Source: Rhodopseudomonas sp. BAL398
GTDB lineage: Bacteria; Pseudomonadota; Alphaproteobacteria; Rhizobiales; Xanthobacteraceae
Direction: 5' to 3'
NCBI RefSeq assembly: GCF_033001325.1
Contig: NZ_CP133111.1
Coordinates: 4,666,501-4,730,500, forward strand
Length of the DNA: 64,000 nt
Below are positions 8,639 through 16,864 of this stretch, piece by piece (positions within the stretch are counted from its first letter, which is position 1; each line of letters begins with the position of its first letter). Under the pieces are notes generated by a model, which saw only the letters and a list, made by a program, of their open reading frames with translations, made no database searches and was not told where the DNA came from. A program made the translations under genes and the position numbers.

Positions 8639-8670
8639 GACAAAATGATGATGGAAAACACCAGGCAAAG

Positions 8671-8693
8671 AAAAGCCCGGCACTGCCGGGCTT
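8671..8693 (-). terminator. Rho-independent terminator of rpsT
   Basis: An 8-bp stem, AAGCCCGG / CCGGGCTT, with a CACTG loop. Read on the minus strand it is followed by TTTTCTTT. It begins 26 bases after the rpsT stop. Confidence 0.85.
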
Positions 8694-8718
8694 GCGTGTT
8701 CGGTATTGCTCGCAGAAA

Positions 8719-8985
8719 TTATTGAGCGATCTTGGCGATCCGATGTGCGAGCCGCGAAACTTTCCGGCTGGCGTTGTTCTTGTGAATGATGTTGCGCTGC
8801 GCCGCCTTCATCAGGATCGGCTCGGCGTTGGCCATCGCCTTCAAGGCGGCCTCACGGTCGCCGCTGGCGATCGCCTCTTCGACGATCCGCACCGTGCCGC
8901 GCATCTGGGTGCGGCGCGACTTGTTGACGATGGTGCGACGGGCGATCTTGCGGGTCGCCTTTTTGGCGGAAGTGGTATTGGCCAT
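8719..8985 (-). CDS. rpsT: 30S ribosomal protein S20
   Basis: An 88-residue, strongly basic primary 16S rRNA-binding protein. The sequence begins [18 protein letters not shown] and contains the conserved segments [13 protein letters not shown] and [10 protein letters not shown]. It ends in a [18 protein letters not shown] helix, so it is full length. It is transcribed alone toward the dnaA region and ends in a good terminator. The pairing of rpsT with dnaA is common in this bacterial group. Confidence 0.97.
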   Translation of the reverse strand: MANTTSAKKATRKIARRTIVNKSRRTQMRGTVRIVEEAIASGDREAALKAMANAEPILMKAAQRNIIHKNNASRKVSRLAHRIAKIAQ

Positions 8986-9423
8986 GTTTTCTCAAATCCT
9001 ACAGCGGTCATCCCTTGCGGAGGACCGGGCTGATTGACGGCAGCCGCTTCAATGTCGCGACCTGTGTATTCCGGGTGGTTCTGAAAATGCTATTCTCAGA
9101 GCTGGTCTTCGAGCCGATCCTGGTGCCGATCCTGGAGCCGAACAGGTCTTAAGTCGACCGGCTCAGACAGCAACGTCGCCCAAAGAACAGCGGCGGCAGG
9201 ATCGCCCCTACCGCCAGTGCGGCTCTTATAGAGCCCCCGCTTTCCAGCGTCAACGCCCAGCGCTCGCGCTGTGGTCGCACCCGGGGTGGTCGGCGGACCG
9301 GTTCCTGCAGGGCGGCGCGCCGAAAGCCCGACGGGCCCAATAAGTCGCTGGCGAGGTTGAATTTTAGCGCCTGCCCCGGTAATCCCGGGCTGCGGCGGGT
9401 CGCTGCCGCAAATGGGGTGACGC
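8986..9423. other. Intergenic region upstream of rpsT
   Basis: 438 bases with no convincing gene; the frames at 9096-9425 on the minus strand have no family look. It should contain the rpsT promoter. Visible small structures are a near-perfect inverted repeat, CTGAAAAT-GCT-ATTCTCAG (9081-9099), and a 12-bp tandem duplication of GCCGATCCTGG plus one base (9113-9124, 9125-9136). Confidence 0.5.
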
Positions 9424-9741
9424 ATGATCCGTGGGTTTTTTCGTCTGATCGGACTGCTGCTGCTGACGGGTGGGTTCGTTTTCCTGGTCTATGACGGCGC
9501 CCGCTCGGTCGCGGACAATGCCTTGCGCTGGACCCGGTTAGGCGAATCCTGGAACGACATCCACCAATCCAGCCAGCAGGCGTTTCGGGTCAAGGTCGAG
9601 GCCGCCGCGCCCTGGCTGTGGGACAATGTGATCAAGCTGCTGCTCGACCAACCGACCTTCGCGGTGCTCGGGGTGCTGGGAATCCTGCTGATGCTGACGT
9701 TTCGGGCGCGCAAGCCGCTGATCGGATATGCCCGCGATTGA
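9424..9741 (+). CDS. Small two-helix inner-membrane protein, unknown function
   Basis: 105 residues, not recognised. An N-terminal hydrophobic helix (about residues 6-26, LIGLLLLTGGFVFLVYDG) is followed by an amphipathic soluble stretch of about 50 residues containing many Trp and Gln. A second helix (about 77-93, FAVLGVLGILLMLTF) is followed by a positively charged end (RARKPLIGYARD), consistent with the C-terminus in the cytoplasm. Codon use looks like that of neighbouring genes. It stands before msrA on the same strand with a 167-base gap. It is probably a genuine conserved hypothetical of this group. Confidence 0.75.
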   Translation: MIRGFFRLIGLLLLTGGFVFLVYDGARSVADNALRWTRLGESWNDIHQSSQQAFRVKVEAAAPWLWDNVIKLLLDQPTFAVLGVLGILLMLTFRARKPLIGYARD

Positions 9742-9908
9742 CCCGCGGGCGCGCCGGATGATGGCGGCTGCGACCCCTGCCGTTTTGCGGGTAAATACCT
9801 ATATTCAGATCTGAGATCGTGCCCGTCGCCGGATCCCTGGTTCGGCGGTTGGTGCGCGAGCCACAGCCAATGCGCGGGGGCGCTGTCGCCCGCGCCGGGA
9901 GGGATTTG

Positions 9909-10565
9909 ATGTTCTTCATGCGCAAGACCACCGCATTGCCCAGTGCCGCCGAGGCGTTGCCGGGCCGCGCCACGCCGGTCGCCACGGCGACCACCCATTT
10001 CGTCAACGGACACCGGATTCAGCCGCCTTATCCCGAGGGCCTGGCGCAGGCGGTGTTCGGGCTCGGCTGTTTCTGGGGCGCGGAACGCAAATTCTGGGAA
10101 CTGGGCGAGGGGGTTTACACCACGGCGGTCGGCTATGCCGGCGGTCACACCCAGAACCCGACCTATGAGGAGGTCTGTTCGGGCCGCACCGGCCATACCG
10201 AAGTGGTGCTGGTGGTGTTCGACCCGACGATAATCTCCTACGACCGTTTGCTGAAGACGTTCTGGGAAAGCCACAACCCGACCCAGGGCATGCGCCAGGG
10301 CAACGATGTCGGGACGCAATACCGTTCGGCGATCTACACCTTTGGCGAGGCGCAACGACAGGCTGCCGAAGCCTCGCAGGCCGCCTATGGCAAAGCGCTG
10401 GCGGCGAAGGGGCTCGGCCCGATTACCACCGAGATCGCGCCGTCTGGCGCGTTCTATTTCGCCGAGGACTATCATCAGCAATATCTGGCGAAGAATCCCG
10501 CCGGCTATTGCGGCCTCGGCGGCACCGGCGTGTCGTGCCCGATCGGCGCCGGCGTCAGCGCCTGA
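9909..10565 (+). CDS. msrA: Peptide methionine (S)-S-oxide reductase
   Basis: Repairs the S epimer of methionine sulfoxide in proteins, using thioredoxin; 218 residues. The active site [13 protein letters not shown] carries the catalytic Cys. Other family marks are [28 protein letters not shown] and [12 protein letters not shown]-terminal [11 protein letters not shown] segment supplies resolving cysteines. I used the ATG at 9909 because GGGAGGGA lies four bases upstream; the frame opens at 9819, but that tail is not conserved. It ends in a long hairpin and appears monocistronic. Confidence 0.95.
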   Translation: MFFMRKTTALPSAAEALPGRATPVATATTHFVNGHRIQPPYPEGLAQAVFGLGCFWGAERKFWELGEGVYTTAVGYAGGHTQNPTYEEVCSGRTGHTEVVLVVFDPTIISYDRLLKTFWESHNPTQGMRQGNDVGTQYRSAIYTFGEAQRQAAEASQAAYGKALAAKGLGPITTEIAPSGAFYFAEDYHQQYLAKNPAGYCGLGGTGVSCPIGAGVSA

Positions 10566-10572
10566 TTCAAGC

Positions 10573-10617
10573 GGGCCGTCCGCTGCGAAGCCCGATTGGA
10601 TTCGCAGCGGACGCCCG
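10573..10617 (+). terminator. Strong hairpin after msrA
   Basis: A perfect 12-bp stem, GTCCGCTGCGAA (10578-10589) / TTCGCAGCGGAC (10601-10612), is extended by GGGC/GCCC. It starts 8 bases after the msrA stop. It lacks a U-run, so it may be a weak terminator or an mRNA-stabilising structure. Confidence 0.6.
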
Positions 10618-10658
10618 TTCGGACTCACCAATTATTAACCCTAATGCTGCATTAATAG

Positions 10659-11423
10659 GTGCGATCTCGTTATGAGGGGATGGCTCCTGTGTGGTTGTTG
10701 CGCGCGTTCCGATTGTCGATTGTCGCCCTCCCGGCCGCGCTTGCGCTGGCGGGCTGCATGGGGCGTTCGGGGCCGATCGCGGCCATGCCGCGCAACGATC
10801 TGGATTCGATGGCCTATGGCTCGCGCGGTTATCAGCAGCCGGCCTATGGCGGCGGCGCGTTCGCGGCTGTCGCCTCGGGGTTCTCGCGTCGCGGCAACCC
10901 GCCGGTTGTCTATGCGGCATCGCCGGGGCCCGCGTCGGCCCCGCGGGTGGTTCCGGTCTATGAGCCGGACTATCAGCTCGACGCCGGCGACCGGTTGCGG
11001 GTCGTGGTCTACGGTCAGGAAGGCCTCACCAATACCTACACGATCGGCCCCGGCGGCACGATCACCATGCCGCTGATCGGCGCGGTGCCGGCGCGCGGTC
11101 GCACCCCTTCGGGCCTCGCCGCTGCGATCACCGCACGCCTGCGCAATGGCTTCATCCGCGATCCCTCGGTCGCGGTCGAAATCGATTCCTATCGGCCGTT
11201 CTTCATTCTCGGCGAGGTCGCGGCCCCCGGGCAATATCCCTATGTGCCGAACATGACCGTCGAGAGCGCGGTGGCGATCGCCGGCGGGTTCTCGCCGCGC
11301 GCCAAGCGGGACAGTGTCATCCTGACTCACCCCGAAGGCGCAAGCTCGCTGCGCGCCGCGGTGCCGCTCGGCACCCCGCTCAGCCCCGGCGATACCGTGA
11401 TGGTCGGCGAGCGCTGGTTCTGA
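10659..11423 (+). CDS. Polysaccharide export lipoprotein, Wza/BexD-like (orphan)
   Basis: An outer-membrane auxiliary protein of polysaccharide export. A lipoprotein signal ends in ALAGC, followed by a Tyr/Gly-rich spacer. Next comes the poly_export domain, from DYQLDAGDRLRVVVYG to DPSVAVEI (about residues 105-180), and one SLBB-type segment, RPFFILGEVAAPGQYPY. It has 254 residues if the GTG at 10659 is used; an ATG at 10680 gives 247 residues with the same signal peptide, and neither has an ideal ribosome site. Full Wza is longer (about 380), so this is the short form seen in alphaproteobacteria. No Wzc kinase, glycosyltransferase or flippase gene is nearby, so its partner system is elsewhere. 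Confidence 0.88.
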   Translation: MRSRYEGMAPVWLLRAFRLSIVALPAALALAGCMGRSGPIAAMPRNDLDSMAYGSRGYQQPAYGGGAFAAVASGFSRRGNPPVVYAASPGPASAPRVVPVYEPDYQLDAGDRLRVVVYGQEGLTNTYTIGPGGTITMPLIGAVPARGRTPSGLAAAITARLRNGFIRDPSVAVEIDSYRPFFILGEVAAPGQYPYVPNMTVESAVAIAGGFSPRAKRDSVILTHPEGASSLRAAVPLGTPLSPGDTVMVGERWF

Positions 11424-11429
11424 GTCAGC

Positions 11430-11461
11430 GGTCGTCGCCGGCTCAGATCCGGCATCCACCG
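11430..11461 (+). repeat. Single palindromic repeat of the GTCAT/ATCCA type (degenerate)
   Basis: GTCGTCGCCGG-CTCAGAT-CCGGCATCCACC just after the export-lipoprotein stop. It resembles one half of the paired elements at 21557 and 42154. Confidence 0.5.
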
Positions 11462-11546
11462 TCCGCGGTCGTCAGGAGCGATGTCTGTCCCGCGGCTCAT
11501 CCCTTGGTGGGTCAAGATGGTTGGCCGATGACGCGCCCGGCGTGGA

Positions 11547-11969
11547 TTATCGCCACATCCAGTTGCGGCCCCAATCGCCTTTCCAGCCCGCCAGCCGGCC
11601 GCGGCGGAATTGCAGATAGAGCCGGTCGCGCCGGTTGAAGAACCCGCTGCCGCCGATGTCGCGAAACACCAGATAGATTTCCTCGCCGGGCCGCCCGCTG
11701 ATGTAGTTCAGCGGCTTGCCAAGCGCGCGCGCCGCGTCCTCGGCATCCATGCCGAACGCCAACGGAGTGGTGTTGGACAGCGTCGCGGCGAATGGCGGCG
11801 GGAAATGGCCCCTCAACGGTACTGCTTGCTGGGCGGTCGCTGCGGCCGTTGTGGCGGCCATCGCAACGCCGATCATGATCGCGCCAAGCGCCCGGCGACG
11901 CGCCGAGAGGCGAGGCCTCTGGACCGGGATAGCGCTTGCTTCAAGGTGGCGGTTCGGCATTGCCCTCAT
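11547..11969 (-). CDS. Secreted small protein with BamE/SmpA-like fold (putative)
   Basis: 140 residues. The basic N-terminus is followed by a hydrophobic stretch and a likely signal-peptidase site at TAAATAQQA (about residue 47), so the protein is probably periplasmic. The mature part, FGMDAEDAARALGKPLNYISG followed by EEIYLVFR and LYLQFRRGRLAGWKGDW, has the helix-then-strands pattern and the terminal strand 'v.F.dGrL..W' of SmpA/BamE-like proteins. No lipobox Cys is seen. Function is unknown; the resemblance to BamE is by pattern only. It is convergent with the export lipoprotein gene and divergent from the HD-GYP gene. Confidence 0.7.
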   Translation of the reverse strand: MRAMPNRHLEASAIPVQRPRLSARRRALGAIMIGVAMAATTAAATAQQAVPLRGHFPPPFAATLSNTTPLAFGMDAEDAARALGKPLNYISGRPGEEIYLVFRDIGGSGFFNRRDRLYLQFRRGRLAGWKGDWGRNWMWR

Positions 11970-12142
11970 CCTGCAATTTCATCGACTATAGACGAGCGCG
12001 CCGCCGGGCGCGACTGCCGCGCCGCCTCGCCTGCGCGGCGCCGAGCGAACGGTGTCAATTTGCGCCGCAAACAAAACCGAACCTTAACAATGCTCATTAA
12101 TCCTCGGGAACCTATTCCTTGTTATCTCTGGGGCTTGTGACA

Positions 12143-13261
12143 ATGGCCTCAAGGCTCCGGGACTCGATGACGGCAACAGCTCAACAATCCGTGGCGCGGC
12201 GGCGGTTGATTCTTGCCTCCGACCGCGGCGATCACAGCCGGGATCTGGCGGGCATTCTCGCCGCGGTCGCCGACGTTGAAACTGTGCCGACGGCCCAATT
12301 GCCGGATGCGCCTGCCAAGGGCCTGTCCGGGATCGTGGTCGATATCAATTTGCGCTCGGCCGACAGCGTGCAGCAGATTCGCCGCAAGCTGCTGGCCGGC
12401 GCCTATAAGCCGGTGCCGCGCCTGTTCGTGCTCGCCGATGAATTGCATCACGGCTCGATGCAGGCCTGGGCGCTCGGCGCCACCGACACCATCGCGCGGC
12501 CGTTCGACGCCCGCGATATTCTGCAGCGGATTCAGGCCGCGTTTCCCGACCCGGGCGAGGACGCCGTGGTGGCCGGAGCCGAGGCGCTCGACAAGGGCGT
12601 GTCAGCCGCTCACGCGGTTCTGAAAAAGATGTTCGAACGGCTGCCGGCCGGACAGGCGTTGAGCTTCGACGACATCAAGCAGGCGGAAGGTCATATTCTG
12701 CGGGCGATCAAGAAATCGTCGCTGCGGGAATGGCTCAGCGCGGTCGGCCGTCACCACAATGAAAGCTGCCGGCTCAGCCTGTTTGCGACCGGTTTCGCGG
12801 TGGCCTTCGCGCAGCATCTGGGCATGCGCGAGGAGGATGAGCGCAGGCTCACCCGCGCCGCGTTGCTGTACGATGTCGGCAAGGCGTTCGTCGATATCGG
12901 CGCGCTCGACAATCTCGACAATCTGGCCGGCGATCAACTCAAGGCGTTCCGCGAACATCCGCGGCTCGGCTTCAATGCGCTGGCGGCGCAGGGCAGTTTC
13001 CCGCGCGAAACGCTCGACGTGGTGCTGCATCACCATGAAATGCTCGACGGCAGCGGTTATCCGGATGGCCTGCATGGCGACCAGATCAGCGACATCGTCC
13101 GTATCACCACGGTGGTCGACATCTATGCCTCGCTGGTGGCGAAGCGGGCCAGGCATGAGCCATTGACCCGCGCGCAGGCCTTCGCCCGCATGGAAGCGTT
13201 GGGCGACAAGATCGATCAGCGGCTGCTGCAGGCGTTCCGCCCGGTGGCGCTGGGCTGCTGA
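12143..13261 (+). CDS. Degenerate receiver + HD-GYP domain regulator
   Basis: A 372-residue two-domain protein resembling cyclic-di-GMP phosphodiesterase response regulators. Residues ~20-135 form a receiver-like fold: SDRGD replaces the acidic pair and VVDINL holds a possible phospho-Asp. The usual Thr/Ser is Ala (VLADE), and the usual Lys-Pro is Arg-Pro (ARPFD). Residues ~165-370 are HD-GYP-like. The second half of the motif, HHHEMLDGSGYP, is intact. The namesake HD is Tyr-Asp (LLYDVGK, TAC codon at 12869), and the later DALT motif is YASLV. Enzyme activity is therefore doubtful. I took the ATG at 12143; the frame also opens with TTG at 12119, and another ATG lies at 12167. Confidence 0.85.
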   Translation: MASRLRDSMTATAQQSVARRRLILASDRGDHSRDLAGILAAVADVETVPTAQLPDAPAKGLSGIVVDINLRSADSVQQIRRKLLAGAYKPVPRLFVLADELHHGSMQAWALGATDTIARPFDARDILQRIQAAFPDPGEDAVVAGAEALDKGVSAAHAVLKKMFERLPAGQALSFDDIKQAEGHILRAIKKSSLREWLSAVGRHHNESCRLSLFATGFAVAFAQHLGMREEDERRLTRAALLYDVGKAFVDIGALDNLDNLAGDQLKAFREHPRLGFNALAAQGSFPRETLDVVLHHHEMLDGSGYPDGLHGDQISDIVRITTVVDIYASLVAKRARHEPLTRAQAFARMEALGDKIDQRLLQAFRPVALGC

Positions 13262-13285
13262 CGCGCCGGCGCGGCCGCGCCGCGA

Positions 13286-14872
13286 TCACTCCAGCAATTT
13301 GCGCAGCTCCGCCTTGGCCACTTTCTCCAGGGTCGAGCGCGGCATCTCGTCGACCAGGCGGATTTCGCGCGGCACCTTGAAATCCGCCAGCGCGTCGCGG
13401 CACGCCGCCATCACCTGGTCATGGAGATCCGGCGCGGCCTCGGCCACCCCGGCGCTTGGGATCACGAACACCACCGGGACCTCGTCGAGCATCGGATGCT
13501 TCTTGGCCACCACGGCGGCCTCGCGCACGCCCGGCACCATCGCGACCACCTGTTCGATCTCCGAGGCGGCGACGTTCTCGCCGCCGACCTTCAGCATGTC
13601 CTTGGCGCGATCGCCGAATTTGATGAAGCCGCGCTCCAGCAGGGTGACGCGGTCACCGGTGATGAAATAGCCGTGGGCGTCGAAACTGTCGCGGGTCGCG
13701 GCCTCGTTGTGCAGATACTCCTTGAACAGCGACAGCCCGGGCACGCCCTTGATCAGCAGATTGCCGGTCGAGCCCACCGGCGTCGGAGCGCCGTCATCAT
13801 CGGTGACGCGGAGGGTGTATTCGGGCGCGGCGCGGCCGATCGACATCGGAATATTGGGCTGGTCGACCTCGCCGATGATGCCGTGGGAGATGGTTTCGGT
13901 CATGCCCCACCAGCCGACGATCTTGATGCCGAACTTCGCGAATGCCGGCGGTTCGCAGAACGCCGTGCCCCATAGCCGGAAACTGTGCTGCTTCGGTACT
14001 TCGTAATCGAGCAGTGCTTTCAGGCAGAACCCGATGGTCGACGCCCAGGTGCAGCGGTGCTCCAGCGCCGTGCCCCAGAAACGCCGCGCGGAAAACCGCG
14101 GCTGGATCACGCAAGAGGCGCCCACCCACAGCGTCGCCAGCACCGAATAGGCCAGCGCGTTGGTGTGGAATAGCGGCAGATAGGCCAGATGCACGTCGTC
14201 GGCGCGCAGCGTCTGATGCACGGCGTTGATTTTGGCGCCCCACAACGCATTGGCGTGGGTCCACAACACCGCCTTGGGTCGCGACGTGGTGCCGGAGGTG
14301 TATTGCACGCTGCACGGCGCCATCGGATCGATCGGCCGGCGCGGCCGGTCGGCGCTGTCGGCGAACAGCGCCTCGAAGCGCTCCGCCTGCGGCACGGCGT
14401 GACCTTGCGCCGGGGCTTCGCCGGAATCATGCGAGATCACCGCGATCCAGCGCAGCTTGCGGCAATTGCCGGCGACCAACTCGGCATAGGCCGGCTGGGT
14501 GATGGCGGCGACCGCGCCGCAATGATCGGCGAAATAGGCGATCTCGGCGGCTGCCGAGCGGGTGTTGGTGGTCACCGCAATGGCGCCGAGCTCGACGCAG
14601 GCGAACCAGGTCAGCATCGCCTCGATGCAATTGTCGAGATGGATCAGGACGTATTCGCCCGGCTTGACGCCGCGCTTGGCGAGGCCGGCGGCGAGCGCGC
14701 CGACCCGGTCGTGAAATTCGCCGTAGCTCCAGCTCCGCGCCGGCTGATCGAACGGCGCCCAGATCAGGAACGGATGGTCGCGGCGTTGTTCAGCCTGCAT
14801 CCGCAGCAGCCACGGCACATCGAGCCCGGCAAATGGTCCCACTACTCCTGGCGCATTCTCGTCACGTACCAT
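13286..14872 (-). CDS. AMP-forming acyl-CoA ligase, CaiC-like
   Basis: A 528-residue ANL-superfamily enzyme that makes an acyl-AMP and then an acyl-CoA. The AMP-binding P-loop reads YTSGTTSRPKAVLWTH; Ser in place of the usual Gly is a trait of crotonobetaine/carnitine-CoA ligases. Other core motifs are WGMTET, YFITGDRVTLLERGFIKFGDRAKDML and a C-terminal EKVAKAELRKL with the adenylation Lys. I used the ATG at 14872, which is preceded by GGGAGGA at good spacing; the frame extends to 15013 without similarity. It is convergent with the HD-GYP gene. The substrate is unknown; a small or carnitine-like acid is possible from the family. Confidence 0.87.
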   Translation of the reverse strand: MVRDENAPGVVGPFAGLDVPWLLRMQAEQRRDHPFLIWAPFDQPARSWSYGEFHDRVGALAAGLAKRGVKPGEYVLIHLDNCIEAMLTWFACVELGAIAVTTNTRSAAAEIAYFADHCGAVAAITQPAYAELVAGNCRKLRWIAVISHDSGEAPAQGHAVPQAERFEALFADSADRPRRPIDPMAPCSVQYTSGTTSRPKAVLWTHANALWGAKINAVHQTLRADDVHLAYLPLFHTNALAYSVLATLWVGASCVIQPRFSARRFWGTALEHRCTWASTIGFCLKALLDYEVPKQHSFRLWGTAFCEPPAFAKFGIKIVGWWGMTETISHGIIGEVDQPNIPMSIGRAAPEYTLRVTDDDGAPTPVGSTGNLLIKGVPGLSLFKEYLHNEAATRDSFDAHGYFITGDRVTLLERGFIKFGDRAKDMLKVGGENVAASEIEQVVAMVPGVREAAVVAKKHPMLDEVPVVFVIPSAGVAEAAPDLHDQVMAACRDALADFKVPREIRLVDEMPRSTLEKVAKAELRKLLE

Positions 14873-15076
14873 CGTTCCTCCCGATCGAAGTCCTGCGTTG
14901 CATCGACGGCATCGTCGCCGGCCGGTGGTCGCGGCTTCTTTGTTATGACCGGGATGTTGTGCCATCGGCGGACGCCGAGCGCAATTCGCGGCGGTCGCAT
15001 GGCGACGGTGCAAGAACGCAATCAGGCGACCTTGCGGCCGCCCTGCGTCGTCAAATTCCGCCAGGCGGATGGGCGC

Positions 15077-16759
15077 TTAGCCGTTGGCGATCGCGGAGGC
15101 TTCGGCGGCCGCGCGTTGCATGCTGGACGACATCTCGTTCGTCACCGTGCTTTGTTCCTCGACGGCGGCGGCGGTCGAGGTGACATACTCGCTCACATTC
15201 TGGATCGAGGTCTTGATCCTGTTCAGCGCCTCGACGACATCGCCCGAAATGCCGTTGAGGTTGTCGATCTCACTGCCGATCTTGTCGGTCGCCTGTTTGG
15301 CCTGATTGGCGAGGTTCTTCACTTCGGCGGCCACCACAGCGAAGCCGCGGCCGGCCTCTCCGGCGCGGGCGGATTCGATCGTCGCGTTGAGCGCCAGCAA
15401 ATTGATCTGGCCGGTGATCTGCCCGATCAGTTCGACGATGCCGCTCATCGCCTGGGCCGCGTCGTTGAGCCGCTGGGCCTGGGAATCCGCGGATTCGACC
15501 TCGTTGACCGCGGTCATTGCGGTCTCCCGCGATTTGGTCATCGCTTCGGAAATCTCCCGCACCGAGGCGTTGAGTTCCTCGGCGCCCGCAGCCACCGATT
15601 CCATCATCGAGCGGACGCGTTCATTGCCCAGCCGCGTCAGCACCTGCTTGGTGGTGTCGGTGGCGTATTTCACCACCTTGAACGGCTTGCCGTTGAGGTC
15701 GAGGATCGGATTGTAGGACGCCTGGATCCAGACCTCGCGGCCGCCCTTGCCGATCCGCTTGTATTCGGCGGCCTGGTACTCGCCGCGGCGCAGCGCGGCC
15801 CAGAATTCCCGATAGGCCGGCGTGTCGCGCTCGGCGGCATCGACGAACATGCTGTGGTGGCGGCCCTTGATCTCGCCGAGCGAGTAGCCCAAGGCGCGCA
15901 GGAAGTTGTCATTGGCGCCGATGATCGTGCCGTCGACATCGAACTCGATCACGGCCTGCGACTTGCCGATCGCGTCGATCTGACCGGCCAGGTCGGCGGT
16001 CGCCAGCTTCTGCTGGGTCACGTCGGTGGCGAATTTGACCACCTTGAATGGCTTGCCCTTCTCGTCGAGGATCGGGTTGTAGGACGCCAGAATCCAGACC
16101 TCCTTGCCGCCCTTGCCGATCCGCTTGTATTCGGCGGCGAGGTAGTCGCCGCGATTGAGGCTGGCCCAGAACTCCCGGTACGCGGCGCTGTCCCGCATTG
16201 CCGGCTCGACGAACAGGCTGTGATGCTTGCCCTGGACCTCGGCCAGCGAATAGCCGAGCGCTTTGAGAAAATTCTCGTTCGCCGTCAGGATGGTTCCGTC
16301 CATCGTGAATTCGATCACCGCCTGGGCGCGGCTGATCGCATTCATCTTGCCGGAATCCTCCATGCTGCGCAGCTTTGCCGCCGTAATGTCGGTGGCGTAT
16401 TTGACGACGCAGAACGGCTTGCCCTGCTTGTCGAGCACCGGATTGTACGAGGCCTGGATCCAGATGTCGCCGCCGCCCTTGGCGATGCGTTTGAATTCCC
16501 CGGCCTGATATCGGCCCGCCTTCAGCCCGTCCCAGAATTCGCGATACGCGGCGCTGTCGCGCAACGCCGGCTCGACGAACATGCTGTGATTCTTGCCCTT
16601 GATCTCCGCCAGCTCGTAGCCGAGCGCTTTGAGAAAATTGTCATTGGCGGTTCGGACGGTGCCGTCCATATCGAATTCGATCACTGCCTGCGAGCGGTTG
16701 ATAGCATCAAGTGTGGCCGCAGTACGATCGGTGCCGGCGCGCTTGGAGAACGGGTACAT
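15077..16759 (-). CDS. Soluble methyl-accepting chemotaxis protein with three PAS domains
   Basis: A 560-residue chemoreceptor without membrane helices or HAMP. Three tandem PAS+PAC units (about residues 14-131, 132-253 and 254-375) are very alike. Each has AVIEF-DGT--AN-NFL-ALGY and ends with YNP-LD--GKPF-VVK-ATD-T. The remaining 185 residues are the MCP signalling hairpin, with the conserved tip region GRGFAVVAAEVKNLA. There is no CheR/CheB-docking pentapeptide at the end (it finishes EASAIANG). It probably senses an internal signal such as redox or oxygen through PAS and controls CheA; this is inference from the family. A CtrA-like site lies upstream. No che genes are adjacent. Confidence 0.92.
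   Translation of the reverse strand: MYPFSKRAGTDRTAATLDAINRSQAVIEFDMDGTVRTANDNFLKALGYELAEIKGKNHSMFVEPALRDSAAYREFWDGLKAGRYQAGEFKRIAKGGGDIWIQASYNPVLDKQGKPFCVVKYATDITAAKLRSMEDSGKMNAISRAQAVIEFTMDGTILTANENFLKALGYSLAEVQGKHHSLFVEPAMRDSAAYREFWASLNRGDYLAAEYKRIGKGGKEVWILASYNPILDEKGKPFKVVKFATDVTQQKLATADLAGQIDAIGKSQAVIEFDVDGTIIGANDNFLRALGYSLGEIKGRHHSMFVDAAERDTPAYREFWAALRRGEYQAAEYKRIGKGGREVWIQASYNPILDLNGKPFKVVKYATDTTKQVLTRLGNERVRSMMESVAAGAEELNASVREISEAMTKSRETAMTAVNEVESADSQAQRLNDAAQAMSGIVELIGQITGQINLLALNATIESARAGEAGRGFAVVAAEVKNLANQAKQATDKIGSEIDNLNGISGDVVEALNRIKTSIQNVSEYVTSTAAAVEEQSTVTNEMSSSMQRAAAEASAIANG
15587..16720 (-). repeat. Triplicated PAS-coding segment
   Basis: Three in-frame tandem copies of about 366 bases encode the PAS+PAC modules of the chemoreceptor. 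Similarity is clear at DNA level, for example in the segments for ALGY, DSAAYREFW and KGG-WI-ASYNP, which indicates internal duplication. Confidence 0.75.
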
Positions 16760-16849
16760 CTGTCGGGAACCTCAATGGATGATCGCTCGCGGCGCACGGC
16801 TGTGACGGGCACACTTTGTCCGCAGATTCCCGACTGTGTTGGTGTCGAC

Positions 16850-16864
16850 TTAACTTTTGCCTAA
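16850..16864 (-). promoter_or_regulatory. Candidate CtrA-binding site upstream of chemoreceptor
   Basis: TTAA-N7-CTAA, one base from the CtrA consensus TTAA-N7-TTAA, about 90 bases upstream of the chemoreceptor start. CtrA commonly controls motility and chemotaxis genes in alphaproteobacteria. Only one near-match is present, so this is tentative. Confidence 0.35.

Larger units (their letters stand above)
7365..8670. other. Gene-free dnaA-rpsT gap, candidate oriC/dnaA control region
   Basis: No frame here looks like a protein; codon use and translations are poor. Notable content in 8100-8350 includes an AT-rich stretch (8195-8218, around AAATAAATTCATAAATCG), weak DnaA-box-like words (TGTGGAAAC at 8119, CGTGGATAG near 8325) and an 18-bp perfect palindrome at 8139-8156. 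GANTC sites, targets of the CcrM methylase in alphaproteobacteria, lie at 8139, 8152, 8342, 8386 and 8518. No perfect TTATCCACA box was seen. Because origins in some Rhizobiales lie near hemE rather than dnaA, an origin here is possible but unproven. The region must at least hold the dnaA promoter and leader. Confidence 0.45.

Noticed and set aside
12084-12100. CtrA-like TTAA...TTAA upstream of the HD-GYP gene
   Set aside because: The spacing is nine bases rather than seven, so it does not meet the consensus.
14189-16864. 891-residue open frame on the plus strand
   Set aside because: Antisense to the CoA ligase and the triple-PAS chemoreceptor; its composition (His/Gly/Arg/Asp rich) is that of a shadow frame.
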